Below are positions 17,146-25,100 of a stretch of 33,310 bases of DNA, in pieces. The stretch is taken from the NCBI RefSeq assembly GCF_016213215.1, contig NZ_JACRAW010000136.1:1-33310 (forward strand), given 5' to 3'. The translations under genes and the position numbers were made by a program. The stretch is from Bradyrhizobium sp. GTDB taxonomy: Bacteria; Pseudomonadota; Alphaproteobacteria; Rhizobiales; Xanthobacteraceae. Within the stretch, counting starts at the first letter, position 1; the number at the start of each line of letters is the position of its first letter. Under the pieces are notes generated by a model. That model searched no databases. It saw only the letters and a list, made by a program, of their open reading frames with translations, and was not told the DNA's origin.

Positions 17146-17983
17146 CTACCCGTTCGCGATCGCCGCGGCTTCGGCTGCGGCACGCTGCATGCTGACCGAC
17201 ATCTCGGCCGTAACCGTGCTTTGCTCCTCGACCGCCGCGGCGGTCTAGGTGACATATTCGCTGACATTCTGGATGGCGCCCTTGATCGCCTCGAGCGCCG
17301 TGACCACGTCGGCCGATATGCCGTTCAGGCTGCCGATTTCCTGGCCGCCCAGAACTGCCGATAGGAATCGGAATTGCGCTCGGCCTCGTCGACAAACATC
17401 GAATGATGCCGGCCGACGATCTCGGGAAGCGAATAGCCGAGGGCACGAATGATGCCGTCGAGCTCGAACTCGATCACGGCCTGCGCGCGGCTGATTGCGG
17501 CGACCTGGGCAGAGTATTCCAGGTTCTTGAGTCGCGCCGACGCATCGGCCCACTCGACGGCCAGACCCGCGCGCTCGCCCGTGCCGAGCCGCAGCGGAGT
17601 GACAGTCAGATCGAAGGAGCGGCCGCCGATCGCAATCGTTGCCTGGTGCTTGGCCGCAAGCCCGCCCAGCAGCCTGCGCTGATGTGACGGGTTCTTGTGA
17701 AAGACGTCGATGTTCTGTCCGACCAGATTACCCGCGCGGAACTGGGGCAAGCCATTCCGGATCTCACCTTCCGCATCGCCGAGAAGCGCCTCGACCGCCG
17801 GGTTGACGTAGACAATCCTGTAGTCGGCATCCGTCACCATGATTTTGCTGGACACCGAATCCAGCGCTAGCGACTTCACGTCATGGCGAGCATTTCGGCC
17901 GAACGTTCGATCTTCTCCACATAGCGATGTTGCACGGCGACGGCTCTGGAAGTTTGTCCCTGATTGTATGTAGTTGATTCAGC
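17146..17983 (-). pseudogene. Remnant of PAS-containing methyl-accepting chemotaxis gene
   Basis: Pieces of one chemoreceptor can be read in order but in different frames. From 17983 down, GQTSRAVAVQHRYVEKIERS leads to AEMLAM, then one base is missing at about 17882 and the reading continues as DVKSLALDSVSSKIM, a PAS domain, and a second PAS start (SQAVIEF-like ARAQAVIEFELDG ... GRHHSMFVDEAERNSD). Near 17330-17360 it jumps straight from a PAS segment (YRQFWAA) to the tail of the signalling domain (EIGSLNGISADVVTALEAIKG in part), so most of the methyl-accepting domain is deleted. A TAG at 17245-17247 then interrupts EYVT-TAAAVEEQSTVTAEMS where a Gln codon is expected, and the tail ends at 17146. 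No in-frame start is visible before 17983 (TAA at 17984-17986). With three lesions it cannot give a working receptor. Confidence 0.85.
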
Positions 17984-18038
17984 TTAATCGGCCGTTGGTC
18001 CGGGTCCTGCCATCCCGGACCGGCACTGCCAGAGACAA

Positions 18039-18335
18039 CTAGAAGCGCTCCGCTTTGGCCTTGGCACTCCTGAACAGTTGCTCGGCCTCGGTGGCGGCCT
18101 CGTCGAATCTCGCCGCATCGAAGCCGGCATGATCAAATGCGGAAGCGACCTGCCGAAGGGTGTTGATGCCGGTCTCAAGCCCGATGATGAGCTGCATGAA
18201 GTGGTTTTGAATGCTCGTTTGCAGCGCCCTCACCAATTCGCTCTGCGGCCGGGCAGCCGCCTCTCCAGCCGGCGAACGTTGCTGCTCGGAACGGGAAAAT
18301 CGCGCCGCTCCTTGCGGAAAATCAATAACAGCCAT
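18039..18335 (-). CDS. Small helical protein of unknown function
   Basis: A 98-residue protein that I do not recognise. Residues 1-35 are polar and disordered-looking (VIDFPQGAARFSRSEQQ then Ala/Glu/Arg-rich). Residues about 36-98 should form two or three amphipathic helices (SELVRALQTSIQNHFMQLI, TGINTLRQVASAFDHAGF, then a charged EAATEAEQLFRSAKAKAERF). The size and Ala/Phe-rich helices recall phasin-like or small regulatory proteins, but no motif decides. There is no signal peptide and no cysteine. ATG 18335 is preferred; a GTG lies just upstream at 18338. It is divergent from the AraC-type regulator gene (220 bases between starts), so it could be that regulator's target. Confidence 0.6.
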   Translation of the reverse strand: MAVIDFPQGAARFSRSEQQRSPAGEAAARPQSELVRALQTSIQNHFMQLIIGLETGINTLRQVASAFDHAGFDAARFDEAATEAEQLFRSAKAKAERF

Positions 18336-18555
18336 CACCAGCCCGCCAATATGAATTGGCCACGCCTTACCAGAGCAGGGGTTCTCGCAAGCCTTGTCCC
18401 GCCGATGCCATGTTGGTCATCATGAGATGGCTCGGCGCGGCAGCATCGGGACAGGCGTGGCACGATACGTACGCGACGCGGCAGGATGCCGCGCAACCGT
18501 CAGTTTGTGGCTTTCCGGCCGCCTTCTCCTACCATCGGGGTAACACGAATCACTC

Positions 18556-19536
18556 ATGCCGAACTTCAAGGGAACTTTTCTCAGCAGATATCCGGTTCTC
18601 GATTCACGCGACGCCGAGTTGGCGCAGGACCGGTTGTTTTCGGTATACGGCGCCATCGGCTTCGACAAGGGTGAAGGCAGGTTCGGCCTGCGGGCGAACC
18701 ATCTCCAGCTGTCGAACATTGCGCTCTCCTATTGCGAGTATCATTCCCCCACTTCGGTGACTTTTCCCGAGGCCTCGTTCTTCCGGCAGTGCTTTTCGAT
18801 CGACGGAGCAGCGCGCTTCACCTGGGGCAACTCCGATGCCGCGGCGATCGGCCCGTGGACCCCGGCCATATCGGGTACCGCACCGCTGCGCCTGGATTTC
18901 GGCGAAGATTACCGGCAGCTGGTGCTTCGCGTGAACGCGGACGCTCTGCGGCGCACGATCGATGCGCTGGTCGGCAATGGTTCGGATCGTGAGTTGATCT
19001 TCTTCCCGGAGAAGGAGGACGTCGCCGCTCAATCAATATTCAGGCGGAAGATCTTCGAGTTCGCGACCGAAATGGAGGCGTTCGGCACGATGTATTCGCC
19101 GCTGGCGATGGCCGAACTGGAGCGGACGATCGTGATGCGGTTCCTGTTCGCGCATCAGCATAACTTCTCCGATCTGCTGTGGCGCGAGCCGCTGAGCGCC
19201 AACCGGTCCGCGGTCGACAAGGTCACGGCCTTCATCGAGGCGAACTGGGACAAGCCGCTCGACGTCGAACAGCTGGCGGCGATTGCCCATGTCAGCGTCC
19301 GGACGCTGTTTCGCGAATTTGCCCGAGCTGGCCGCGGCTCGCCGGCGGAGTTCGCCAAGCGCATCCGGCTTGAACGCGCCGCCGATCTGCTGAGCCACCC
19401 GACCGACACGACCAGCGTCACCAGCGTGGCGTTCCGGTGCGGCTTTCAGAACATCGGCCGCTTTGCACGCGACTACACGCTTCTGTTCGGCGAGCTGCCG
19501 TCCGTCACCCTAAAGCGGGCGCTGCGGGCCGCCTAG
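18556..19536 (+). CDS. AraC family transcriptional regulator
   Basis: A 326-residue activator-type regulator. Residues about 40-190 form the AraC-binding-like sensing domain of the cupin type often seen with an AraC_binding_2 fold (FGLRANHLQLSNIALSY, SFFRQCFSIDGAARFTW). The two-helix-turn-helix DNA-binding domain occupies about 222-326: first HTH in VEQLAAIAHVSVRTLFREFAR, second in VTSVAFRCGFQNIGRFARDY. There is no periplasmic or membrane segment. ATG 18556 begins a good N-terminus. It is divergent from the small helical gene and is followed, 191 bases on, by the copper-storage-like gene. The ligand is unknown; regulation of either neighbour is inference from position only. Confidence 0.92.
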   Translation: MPNFKGTFLSRYPVLDSRDAELAQDRLFSVYGAIGFDKGEGRFGLRANHLQLSNIALSYCEYHSPTSVTFPEASFFRQCFSIDGAARFTWGNSDAAAIGPWTPAISGTAPLRLDFGEDYRQLVLRVNADALRRTIDALVGNGSDRELIFFPEKEDVAAQSIFRRKIFEFATEMEAFGTMYSPLAMAELERTIVMRFLFAHQHNFSDLLWREPLSANRSAVDKVTAFIEANWDKPLDVEQLAAIAHVSVRTLFREFARAGRGSPAEFAKRIRLERAADLLSHPTDTTSVTSVAFRCGFQNIGRFARDYTLLFGELPSVTLKRALRAA

Positions 19537-19727
19537 CACGACAGGGCCGCCGGGTTGAACAACGCCTGCGAGCGGCGACACACTGTCTCGCCGCTCCGCT
19601 TGGCGAGTTGCCCGCCAAGCCGGGAACCGAATTCGACCAGTCGCGTCCTGTCGAAATACCGCGCCCGTCGGGCAACCTTCTGCCGGCCCCGCGAGTTCTG
19701 CCCGCACCCCTGCTCAAGGAGGACGCC

Positions 19728-20129
19728 ATGCACGCTCGCGAAATGATTTCCTCGCACCCGAACGTCGAAGGCGGCATCAGCGAGCCGCTGATCGCCTGCA
19801 TCGAGGCCTGCTACGCCTGCGCCCAGTCCTGTACCGCCTGTGCAGATGCCTGCGTCGCCGAACAACAGGTGGCGGAACTGCGGCAGTGCATTCGCCTCGA
19901 CCTTGATTGCGCCGATATCTGCACGGCCACCGGATCGCTCGCCTCGCGGCGGGCCGGCTCGGACCAGGAGGTCCTTCGTACCGCGATCGAGCTGTGCGCG
20001 CTCGCCTGCCGTATTTGCGCAGAGGAGTGCGAGAAGCATGCGCACGCTCACGAGCATTGCAGGATCTGCGCCCTGGAGTGCCGGAACTGCGAGCAGGCCT
20101 GCGTAACCGCCATTCGAAGTGTGCATTGA
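19728..20129 (+). CDS. Cys-rich four-helix-bundle copper storage-like protein (Csp/DUF326)
   Basis: A 133-residue protein with 18 cysteines, many in C-x3-C or C-x2-C spacing along predicted helices: ACIEACYACAQSCTACADAC, LRQCIRLDLDCADIC, LCALACRICAEEC and CRICALECRNCEQAC. This is the pattern of the Csp copper-storage bundle, in which cysteines lining a four-helix core bind many Cu(I) ions. His residues (HAHAHEHC) cluster at the open end. No Tat or Sec signal is present, so it is the cytosolic Csp3-like type. ATG 19728 is fixed by AAGGAGG at 19716-19722; a longer frame starting within the araC gene is ruled out by this site. The stop overlaps the next start (tgatg), so translation is coupled. 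It probably buffers copper in the cytosol. Confidence 0.9.
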   Translation: MHAREMISSHPNVEGGISEPLIACIEACYACAQSCTACADACVAEQQVAELRQCIRLDLDCADICTATGSLASRRAGSDQEVLRTAIELCALACRICAEECEKHAHAHEHCRICALECRNCEQACVTAIRSVH

Positions 20130-20398
20130 TGGAGCAGCGCTTGAGCCTCGACGTTCCCATCGTGCCCGCCATCCGGGTCAAGGACAGCCCGCGGCCGCGG
20201 CGCCTGGACAGTCTCCAAGATGCCCTCAGCTTCGTCGACGACGCGCGCAGGGCGCGGCGAGCCGCGCCCTGGCGAGAGATCGAGAGGCGGCTCAAGGACG
20301 CCCAAACGGAAGAGGACGCGTTCGAAGCCATCGGCGCCCTGCGCGAACTCCTGATGATCGAAGGACTCCTGGAACCAGCCAGCCGCAAACACCCCTAG
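20129..20398 (+). CDS. Small protein translationally coupled to Csp, possibly DUF982-like
   Basis: An 89-residue protein whose ATG (20129-20131) overlaps the stop of the copper-storage-like gene. It begins with a short strand-like segment (SLDVPIVPAIRVKDSPRP), then RRLDSLQDALSFVDDARR and WREIERRLKDAQTEEDAFEAIGALRELLMIEGLL, two helices. The layout (short basic strand, then S-x-x-D-A-L, then a W-x-x-A/E helix and a final helix) recalls the DUF982 family, which is abundant in Bradyrhizobium, but I am not sure. There is no cysteine, so it is not itself a copper-binding cluster. The coupling suggests joint expression with the Csp protein. Its function is unknown. Confidence 0.7.
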   Translation: MEQRLSLDVPIVPAIRVKDSPRPRRLDSLQDALSFVDDARRARRAAPWREIERRLKDAQTEEDAFEAIGALRELLMIEGLLEPASRKHP

Positions 20399-20410
20399 TG
20401 TGTTTGCGAA

Positions 20411-20515
20411 CTTCGGAATCGAAGGACTAGCAACTGGTTGATCTAGTGTGGCTTTGGTTCAGAAGTCCGCATTACGAACTCGCGGCGGGAGTGAAGCGGA
20501 CTTCTGAACCACTAG
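20411..20515. repeat. Inverted repeat upstream of protease-like gene
   Basis: Perfect 15-base arms: ggttcagaagtccgc at 20456-20470 and its reverse complement gcggacttctgaacc at 20496-20510, with a 25-base spacer. The arms are flanked by ctagtg (20443-20448) on the left and cactag (20510-20515) on the right, so the whole unit is about 73 bases. A small hairpin, cttcg(gaat)cgaag, lies at 20411-20424. The transcript could form a long hairpin between the small gene and the protease-like gene. It may be a dispersed palindromic element or an operator region; there is no T tract for a standard terminator. Confidence 0.75.
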
Positions 20516-20610
20516 GGGGCGGCATCGAACCGTCCCGCCACCTGCCCATCCGGGCAGTTTTCGAAACGGCCGCGAAGTCCCAGATTGAGGGAAGCAAACA
20601 GGAGCTTCCC

Positions 20611-21480
20611 ATGACCGAGCCCGGCCTGCTCTCATCGTTTTCATCCGCCCTCGCCGGTATGGTGGCGCGCATTGCGCCCGCTGTCGTGTCGGTGCATTCG
20701 CATCGCCTGCGCGCCACCGGCTTTCTCTGGAAACCCGGTCTCGTGGTGACGGCTGAAGAGGCCCTGGCCGATGAAGGCGAGATCTCGATCAAACTGCCGG
20801 ACGGCAGCGAGCGGCCGGCCAGCGTCGCCGGACGCGATCATACGACCGACATTGCGCTGTTGCGGGTGGACACCGCGAACATCGCGCCCGTCAGATTGTC
20901 GGCCGCGATCCCGACGCTCGGGGCGCTGGCCGCCGTTGTCGCGGCGGAGCGCGGCGCATCGACCGCCGCGCTCGGCATCGTCTCGCTGTCGGGCGAGCGC
21001 TGGCGCAGCCTCCGTGGCGGCGAGATCGATGCCAGGATCGAGCTCGACATACGGTTGCGACCCAGCCAACAGGGCGGGCTTGCGCTCGATGCCTCGGGGG
21101 AAGCTTTCGGCATGGCCGTCCTCGGTCCTCGGCGCATACTGGTCATTCCCGCAGCGACCATCGAACGCGTCGCCACCAGGCTGGAAACTCACGGTCGCAT
21201 CGGGCGGGGTTATCTCGGCCTGGGACTGCAGCCGGTCAAGGTCGATGACGGCGTCGGCGCGATGGTGATGAACGTCGACAAGGCCGGACCGGCGGCCATC
21301 GCCGGCGTCCGGCAAGGCGACGTGGTCGTCGCTCTCAACGATGAAAAACTCTCCGGGGTCCGTTCGCTGTCCCGTGCGCTGGGCCCGGAGAGCGTCGGCT
21401 CGGTACTGGACCTTTCGATCCAGCGCGCGGGCGAGCCGCTGCGGCTGAAGGTGACGATCGGCGAGAGGCCGGAGACGTGA
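20611..21480 (+). CDS. HtrA-like protein with PDZ domain but no catalytic His or Ser
   Basis: A 289-residue trypsin/Deg-fold protein with a C-terminal PDZ domain (about 195-285: GYLGLGLQPV, KAGPAAIAGVRQGDVVVALNDE in parts). The protease core is readable: SVVSVHSHRLRATGFLW-like strand, GLVVTAEEALAD, TTDIALLRVD, LRPSQQGGLALD. Against the Deg consensus, the catalytic His is Glu50 (VVT-N-x-H to VVT-A-E-E), Asp80 remains, and the Ser of GNSGG is Gln154 (Q-Q-G-G). Both key residues are lost, so it should not cleave peptides. No signal peptide or membrane segment is seen, so it is probably cytosolic. ATG 20611 has AGGAG at about 20600. The following LuxR-type gene overlaps its stop by four bases. 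A binding or sensing role for the pair is inferred. Confidence 0.9.
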   Translation: MTEPGLLSSFSSALAGMVARIAPAVVSVHSHRLRATGFLWKPGLVVTAEEALADEGEISIKLPDGSERPASVAGRDHTTDIALLRVDTANIAPVRLSAAIPTLGALAAVVAAERGASTAALGIVSLSGERWRSLRGGEIDARIELDIRLRPSQQGGLALDASGEAFGMAVLGPRRILVIPAATIERVATRLETHGRIGRGYLGLGLQPVKVDDGVGAMVMNVDKAGPAAIAGVRQGDVVVALNDEKLSGVRSLSRALGPESVGSVLDLSIQRAGEPLRLKVTIGERPET

Positions 21481-21854
21481 GCGAGCAAACTACGCCGGAG
21501 ATCGTGATTTCATTGGAGATCGACGACCCCGCGCTTGCCGACCGATTGGCTACGCTGCTCGACGGCATCGCCGGGCTGCGCCTTGCGACACCGGGAGAAG
21601 CGGCGAGCCTTATCCTCGTCTCCCGCGATCGGCACGAGGCTGTTCACGCCGGCGGCACCGATCTGACTCCGCGGGAGCTCGACGTCCTGGCGCTGCTCGC
21701 CGAAGGCGCCTCGAACAAGGCCATCGCGCGGCAGCTCGGCATCTCCGTTCATACCGTGAAATTTCATGTCGGCTCGCTGCTCGACAAGCTTGATGCGACC
21801 GGCCGCACTGACGCGGTGGCGCACGCCGCGCGCCGCGGCGTGATCAACCTGTAG
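21477..21854 (+). CDS. LuxR-type response-regulator-like transcription factor
   Basis: A 125-residue DNA-binding protein. Residues about 63-125 are a complete NarL/LuxR helix-turn-helix: LTPRELDVLALLAEGASNKAIA (in parts), then GISVHTVKFHVGSLLDKL. Residues 1-55 (EIVISLEIDDPALADRLATLLDGI, AASLILVSRD) look like the shrunken remains of a receiver domain, with no phosphorylatable Asp/Lys set. The GTG start at 21477 overlaps the stop of the pseudo-protease gene (GTGA), which indicates translational coupling. The short N-terminal part could be the contact point for the protease-like partner. Its stop lies 21 bases from the convergent tex gene. The target genes are unknown. Confidence 0.9.
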   Translation: MSEQTTPEIVISLEIDDPALADRLATLLDGIAGLRLATPGEAASLILVSRDRHEAVHAGGTDLTPRELDVLALLAEGASNKAIARQLGISVHTVKFHVGSLLDKLDATGRTDAVAHAARRGVINL

Positions 21855-21874
21855 GAAGTGCAGATCGCCTGCGC

Positions 21875-24199
21875 TCAAGCCTGCTTGCCGCGTCCGCTCT
21901 TTTCCGCGGCCCGACGCAGGGCCTCGGCGAGCGCGCCGCCGGATGAGTCCTGCTTCGACTTTGAAGACGAGGTCGTTGGACCGCGGACGGCCTCGCGCGA
22001 GCCCTTCGCCTCCTTCTTGCCGGCAACCTCATCGTCCAGCCGCATGGTCAGGGAGATGCGCTTGCGGGCAACCTCGACGTCCAGGACCTTCGCCTTGATG
22101 ATGTCGCCTGGCTTCACCACCTCGCGCGGATCCTTGATGAAGTTCTTCGACATCGCCGAAAGGTGTACGAGTCCGTCCTGGTGCACGCCGATGTCGACGA
22201 AGGCGCCGAACGCGGCGACGTTGGTGACCGTGCCCTCCAGGATCATGCCGCGCTTGAGGTGCTTGATCTCCTCAACGCCATCCTTGAACACGGCGGCCTT
22301 GAAGGCGGGACGCGGGTCGCGCCCCGGCTTTTCCAGTTCGCGCAGGATGTCGGTGATCGTGGGCAGGCCGAAAGTGTCGTCGACGAAGGCCTGCGGCCTG
22401 AGCTGGCGCACGACTTCGCCGTTTCCGATCAGCCCCTTGATGTCGCTCCTGGTCGCCGCGAGAATCCGCCGCACCACGGGATAGGCTTCGGGATGCACGC
22501 CCGAGGAATCGAGCGGATCCTCGCCGCCGTTGATGCGCAAAAAGCCCGCGCATTGCTCGAAAGCCTTCGGCCCGAGCCGAGGCACGTCCTTCAGCGCCTT
22601 TCGCGACTTGAACGGACCGTTGGCGTGACGATGCTGCACGATACTTTGCGCAAGCCCCGCCCCGATTCCCGAAACCTTCGAAAGTAGCGGCTCGGACGCC
22701 GTATTGACGTCGACGCCGACAGCGTTGACGCAGTCCTCGACCACGGCATCGAGCGACCGGGCGAGCGTGGCTTCGCGGAGATCGTGCTGATATTGCCCGA
22801 CGCCGATCGCCTTGGGATCGATCTTGACGAGCTCGGCGAGCGGATCCTGCAGGCGGCGTGCGATCGACACCGCCCCGCGCAAGGTAACGTCGAGCTCCGG
22901 CAGCTCCTCCGAGGCAAAGGCCGACGCCGAATAGACCGAAGCTCCGGCTTCGGAGACGACGATCTTGGTCATCTTCAGCTCGGGGAGCCGCTTGACCAGC
23001 TCGGTCGCCAGCCTGTCGGTCTCGCGCGAGGCCGTGCCGTTGCCGATGGCGATGAGATCGACGTGGTGCGCGATCGCATGCTTGCCGAGGATCGCCAGCG
23101 CCTCATCCCACTGCCGCTGCGGCTCGTGCGGATAAACAGCGGTCGTGGCCAGCACCTTGCCGGTCGCATCCACCACGGCGACCTTGACGCCGGTACGATA
23201 GCCGGGATCGAGCCCCATGGTGACGCGGGCGCCGGCGGGCGCAGCCAGCAACAAATCGCGCAAGTTCGAGGCAAAAACCCGCACGGCTTCCGTCTCGGCC
23301 GCATTCCACAGCCGCATGCGCAGATCGATGTTGAGGTGCACCTGGATCTTGGTGCGCCAGGCCCAGCGCACGGTCTCGATCAGCCAGCGGTCGGCGGGGC
23401 GGCCCTGGTCGGAGACGGCAAAGCGCTTCATGATCTTCAATTCGTAGGCGCCCGGCACGCCGGCCGGCGGCGCATCGCGCTCCGGCTCGATCTGCAGATC
23501 GAGGATCTCCTCCTTCTCCCCGCGGAACATCGCCAGGATGCGGTGCGACGGCAATTTCGGCAGCGGCTGGGAGAAATCGAAATAGTCCTTGAACTTCTCG
23601 CCTTCGGTCTTCTTGCCCTTGCGCACGGTGGAGACCATGCGCCCGTTGGTCCACATCTCTTCGCGCAACTCGCCGATCAGGTCGGCATCTTCGTCGAAGC
23701 GCTCGACCAGAATGGCGCGCGCGCCGTCAAGCGCCGCGGCGACATCCGCCACGCCCTTCTCGGCGTCGACAAACGGTTTTGCCGCCTTCCTGGGATCGCT
23801 CGCGGGCTGCGTCAGCAGCAGGTCGGCGAGCGGCTCAAGGCCCGCCTCCCTGGCGATCTCGGCCTTGGTGCGACGCTTCGGCTTGTAGGGCAGATAGATG
23901 TCTTCGAGACGCGCCTTGCTGTCGGCCGCAAGGATGGTCGCTTCCAGCGCGGGATCCAGCTTGCCCTGCTCGCGAATGGACTCGAGAATCGCCTTGCGAC
24001 GTTCCTCGAGCTCGCGCAAATAGGTCAGGCGCTCTTCCAGCGTGCGCAATTGCGCGTCGTCGAGGGCGCCAGTCAGCTCCTTGCGGTAGCGGGCGATGAA
24101 CGGGACCGTGGCACCGCCATCAAGCAGCGTCACCGCCGCCTCGACCTGCTCCTCGCGTACGCCCAGCTCCTGGGCAATTCTTTCATTGATGCTTGCCAC
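21875..24199 (-). CDS. tex: Tex family RNA-binding transcription accessory protein
   Basis: A 774-residue Tex protein, an RNA-binding factor tied to transcription processing and stress. Order of parts: the helical Tex N-terminal domain (ERIAQELGVREEQVEAAVTLLDGGATVPFIARYRKE in pieces, residues 5-40), a YqgF RNase H-like domain near 325-450 (MGLDPGYRTGVKVAVVD), helix-hairpin-helix motifs near 500-560 (VNTASEPLLSKVSGIG, FKSRKALKDVPRLGPKAFEQ) and the S1 domain near 650-720 (GMILEGTVTNVAAFGAFVDIG, then KVLDVEVARKRISLTMR). The final 50 residues are Ser/Lys/Arg-rich and probably disordered. The length is normal. The start is GTG 24199 with AGAGGAAA upstream. It stands alone and is convergent with the LuxR-type gene. 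Confidence 0.97.
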   Translation of the reverse strand: MASINERIAQELGVREEQVEAAVTLLDGGATVPFIARYRKELTGALDDAQLRTLEERLTYLRELEERRKAILESIREQGKLDPALEATILAADSKARLEDIYLPYKPKRRTKAEIAREAGLEPLADLLLTQPASDPRKAAKPFVDAEKGVADVAAALDGARAILVERFDEDADLIGELREEMWTNGRMVSTVRKGKKTEGEKFKDYFDFSQPLPKLPSHRILAMFRGEKEEILDLQIEPERDAPPAGVPGAYELKIMKRFAVSDQGRPADRWLIETVRWAWRTKIQVHLNIDLRMRLWNAAETEAVRVFASNLRDLLLAAPAGARVTMGLDPGYRTGVKVAVVDATGKVLATTAVYPHEPQRQWDEALAILGKHAIAHHVDLIAIGNGTASRETDRLATELVKRLPELKMTKIVVSEAGASVYSASAFASEELPELDVTLRGAVSIARRLQDPLAELVKIDPKAIGVGQYQHDLREATLARSLDAVVEDCVNAVGVDVNTASEPLLSKVSGIGAGLAQSIVQHRHANGPFKSRKALKDVPRLGPKAFEQCAGFLRINGGEDPLDSSGVHPEAYPVVRRILAATRSDIKGLIGNGEVVRQLRPQAFVDDTFGLPTITDILRELEKPGRDPRPAFKAAVFKDGVEEIKHLKRGMILEGTVTNVAAFGAFVDIGVHQDGLVHLSAMSKNFIKDPREVVKPGDIIKAKVLDVEVARKRISLTMRLDDEVAGKKEAKGSREAVRGPTTSSSKSKQDSSGGALAEALRRAAEKSGRGKQA

Positions 24200-24289
24200 G
24201 CCGAATTTCCTCTACCGAAAGCAACCGAACCACCGACCGCGGGGACGCGCTTATGGACCATTCGGCAGTGATTCATCAAGGTGCCGCGC

Positions 24290-24545
24290 AATGCAATCGA
24301 CAGCCTTTCGATCCAAGCGGTCCATCCCCATCGTCCCTTCTCCCGCCACATTCGTTTGAGCAGCCGCGCGCAACGGCGCAGCGTCCACCACAACCCAACC
24401 CGCGTTTCGTGACGTACGCCCTCTTACCGCGCGGGATGGCGCAACCCTACGCTGATTTTTACTTCGGAAAACGGGAAATTTTTCTGCCGCACGGGCTGGA
24501 CCTACTGATGGTGTGATTTGCCCGTCGAGGCACACTGAGTTGGAG
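24290..24545. repeat. Degenerate dispersed intergenic repeat, shorter copy
   Basis: Part of the 420-base gap between tex and the small exported gene. Bases 24381-24413 resemble 330-360 at the left end of the window, and the gatttgcccgtcga motif at about 24516 matches the one at about 466. The block cgctgatttttacttcgg...gggaaattt...acgggctggacct (24451-24504) precedes it. I remember this ending from many Bradyrhizobium spacers, but cannot check. No gene is supported in this gap; the rest (24200-24289, 24546-24619) shows nothing apart from the divergent start regions. Confidence 0.5.
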
Positions 24546-24619
24546 GAACGTCCATAGAATATCAGAATTGATAGTCGTCGGCGGTCGTGCCGGCATTTCA
24601 AAAACACGAGGAAAACTCC

Positions 24620-24943
24620 ATGAAGAAGGTTTATCTCGCAGCGGCGTGTGCTGCCGCATCGCTGGCTGTTGCCGGCTTCGCAAACGCACAAGGAACCGGA
24701 ACGGGTTCAAGTCCGACCGGCGTATCGACCAACCAGTGCTGGGACGTGAGTAATAATCTGGTTCGCGAAAGAAGTGGCACCACGGCCACTGGACCGTCTG
24801 GAGAGACGAACCGCACCGTCGGGTCAACAACGGCAACCACATCGCCCGGCTCGAGCTCCACCACCGCTACTACGCCCGGTTCATCTGGCACCAGCTCCCA
24901 TGCCGCCGCTTCGGCACGCCCGGCGGGAATGCCAGATTGCTAG
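24620..24943 (+). CDS. Small exported Ser/Thr/Gly-rich protein
   Basis: A 107-residue protein. Residues 1-24 are a classical Sec signal peptide (KKVYLAAACAAASLAVAGFANA, cleavage after ANA). The mature part is very low in complexity: Thr, Ser and Gly repeats such as GSTTATTSPGSSSTTATT, and only two cysteines (CWDVSNN near residue 37 and the final C-terminal Cys), which could pair. It has no known domain. Its composition suggests an unstructured periplasmic or secreted protein. ATG 24620 follows the gaggaaaactcc ribosome site. It is monocistronic and is followed by a strong terminator at 24996-25025. Function unknown. Confidence 0.75.
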   Translation: MKKVYLAAACAAASLAVAGFANAQGTGTGSSPTGVSTNQCWDVSNNLVRERSGTTATGPSGETNRTVGSTTATTSPGSSSTTATTPGSSGTSSHAAASARPAGMPDC

Positions 24944-24995
24944 GCGCCGATCACCACGACGCTCGGGCTGCGCTACGCCATGGTCTGACGACTTT

Positions 24996-25027
24996 GCCCC
25001 GTTTCCTTCGGGCAACGGGGCTTTTCT
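24996..25027 (+). terminator. Rho-independent terminator
   Basis: Perfect stem gccccgtt (24996-25003) with aacggggc (25014-25021), inner loop containing cttcgg, then cttttcttt. It lies 53 bases after the stop of the small exported gene and should end that transcript; on the other strand it lies past the end of the isomerase-like gene. The stem stability and T-rich tail make this the clearest terminator in the window. Confidence 0.9.
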
Positions 25028-25100
25028 TTGCGCCTGGACCTTCGCACCCTATTGCACGAGCTTCATCCTCGGCCCCGCCAATCACATTGTGAGCGAGGCT

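Noticed and set aside
18450..18470. Possible sigma-54 promoter, tggcacgatacgtacgc
   Set aside because: The -24 half matches but the -12 half reads gtac rather than ttgc, and no activator is adjacent.
22784..24271. Open frame of 495 codons on the plus strand over tex
   Set aside because: Antisense shadow of tex, which has all expected domains.
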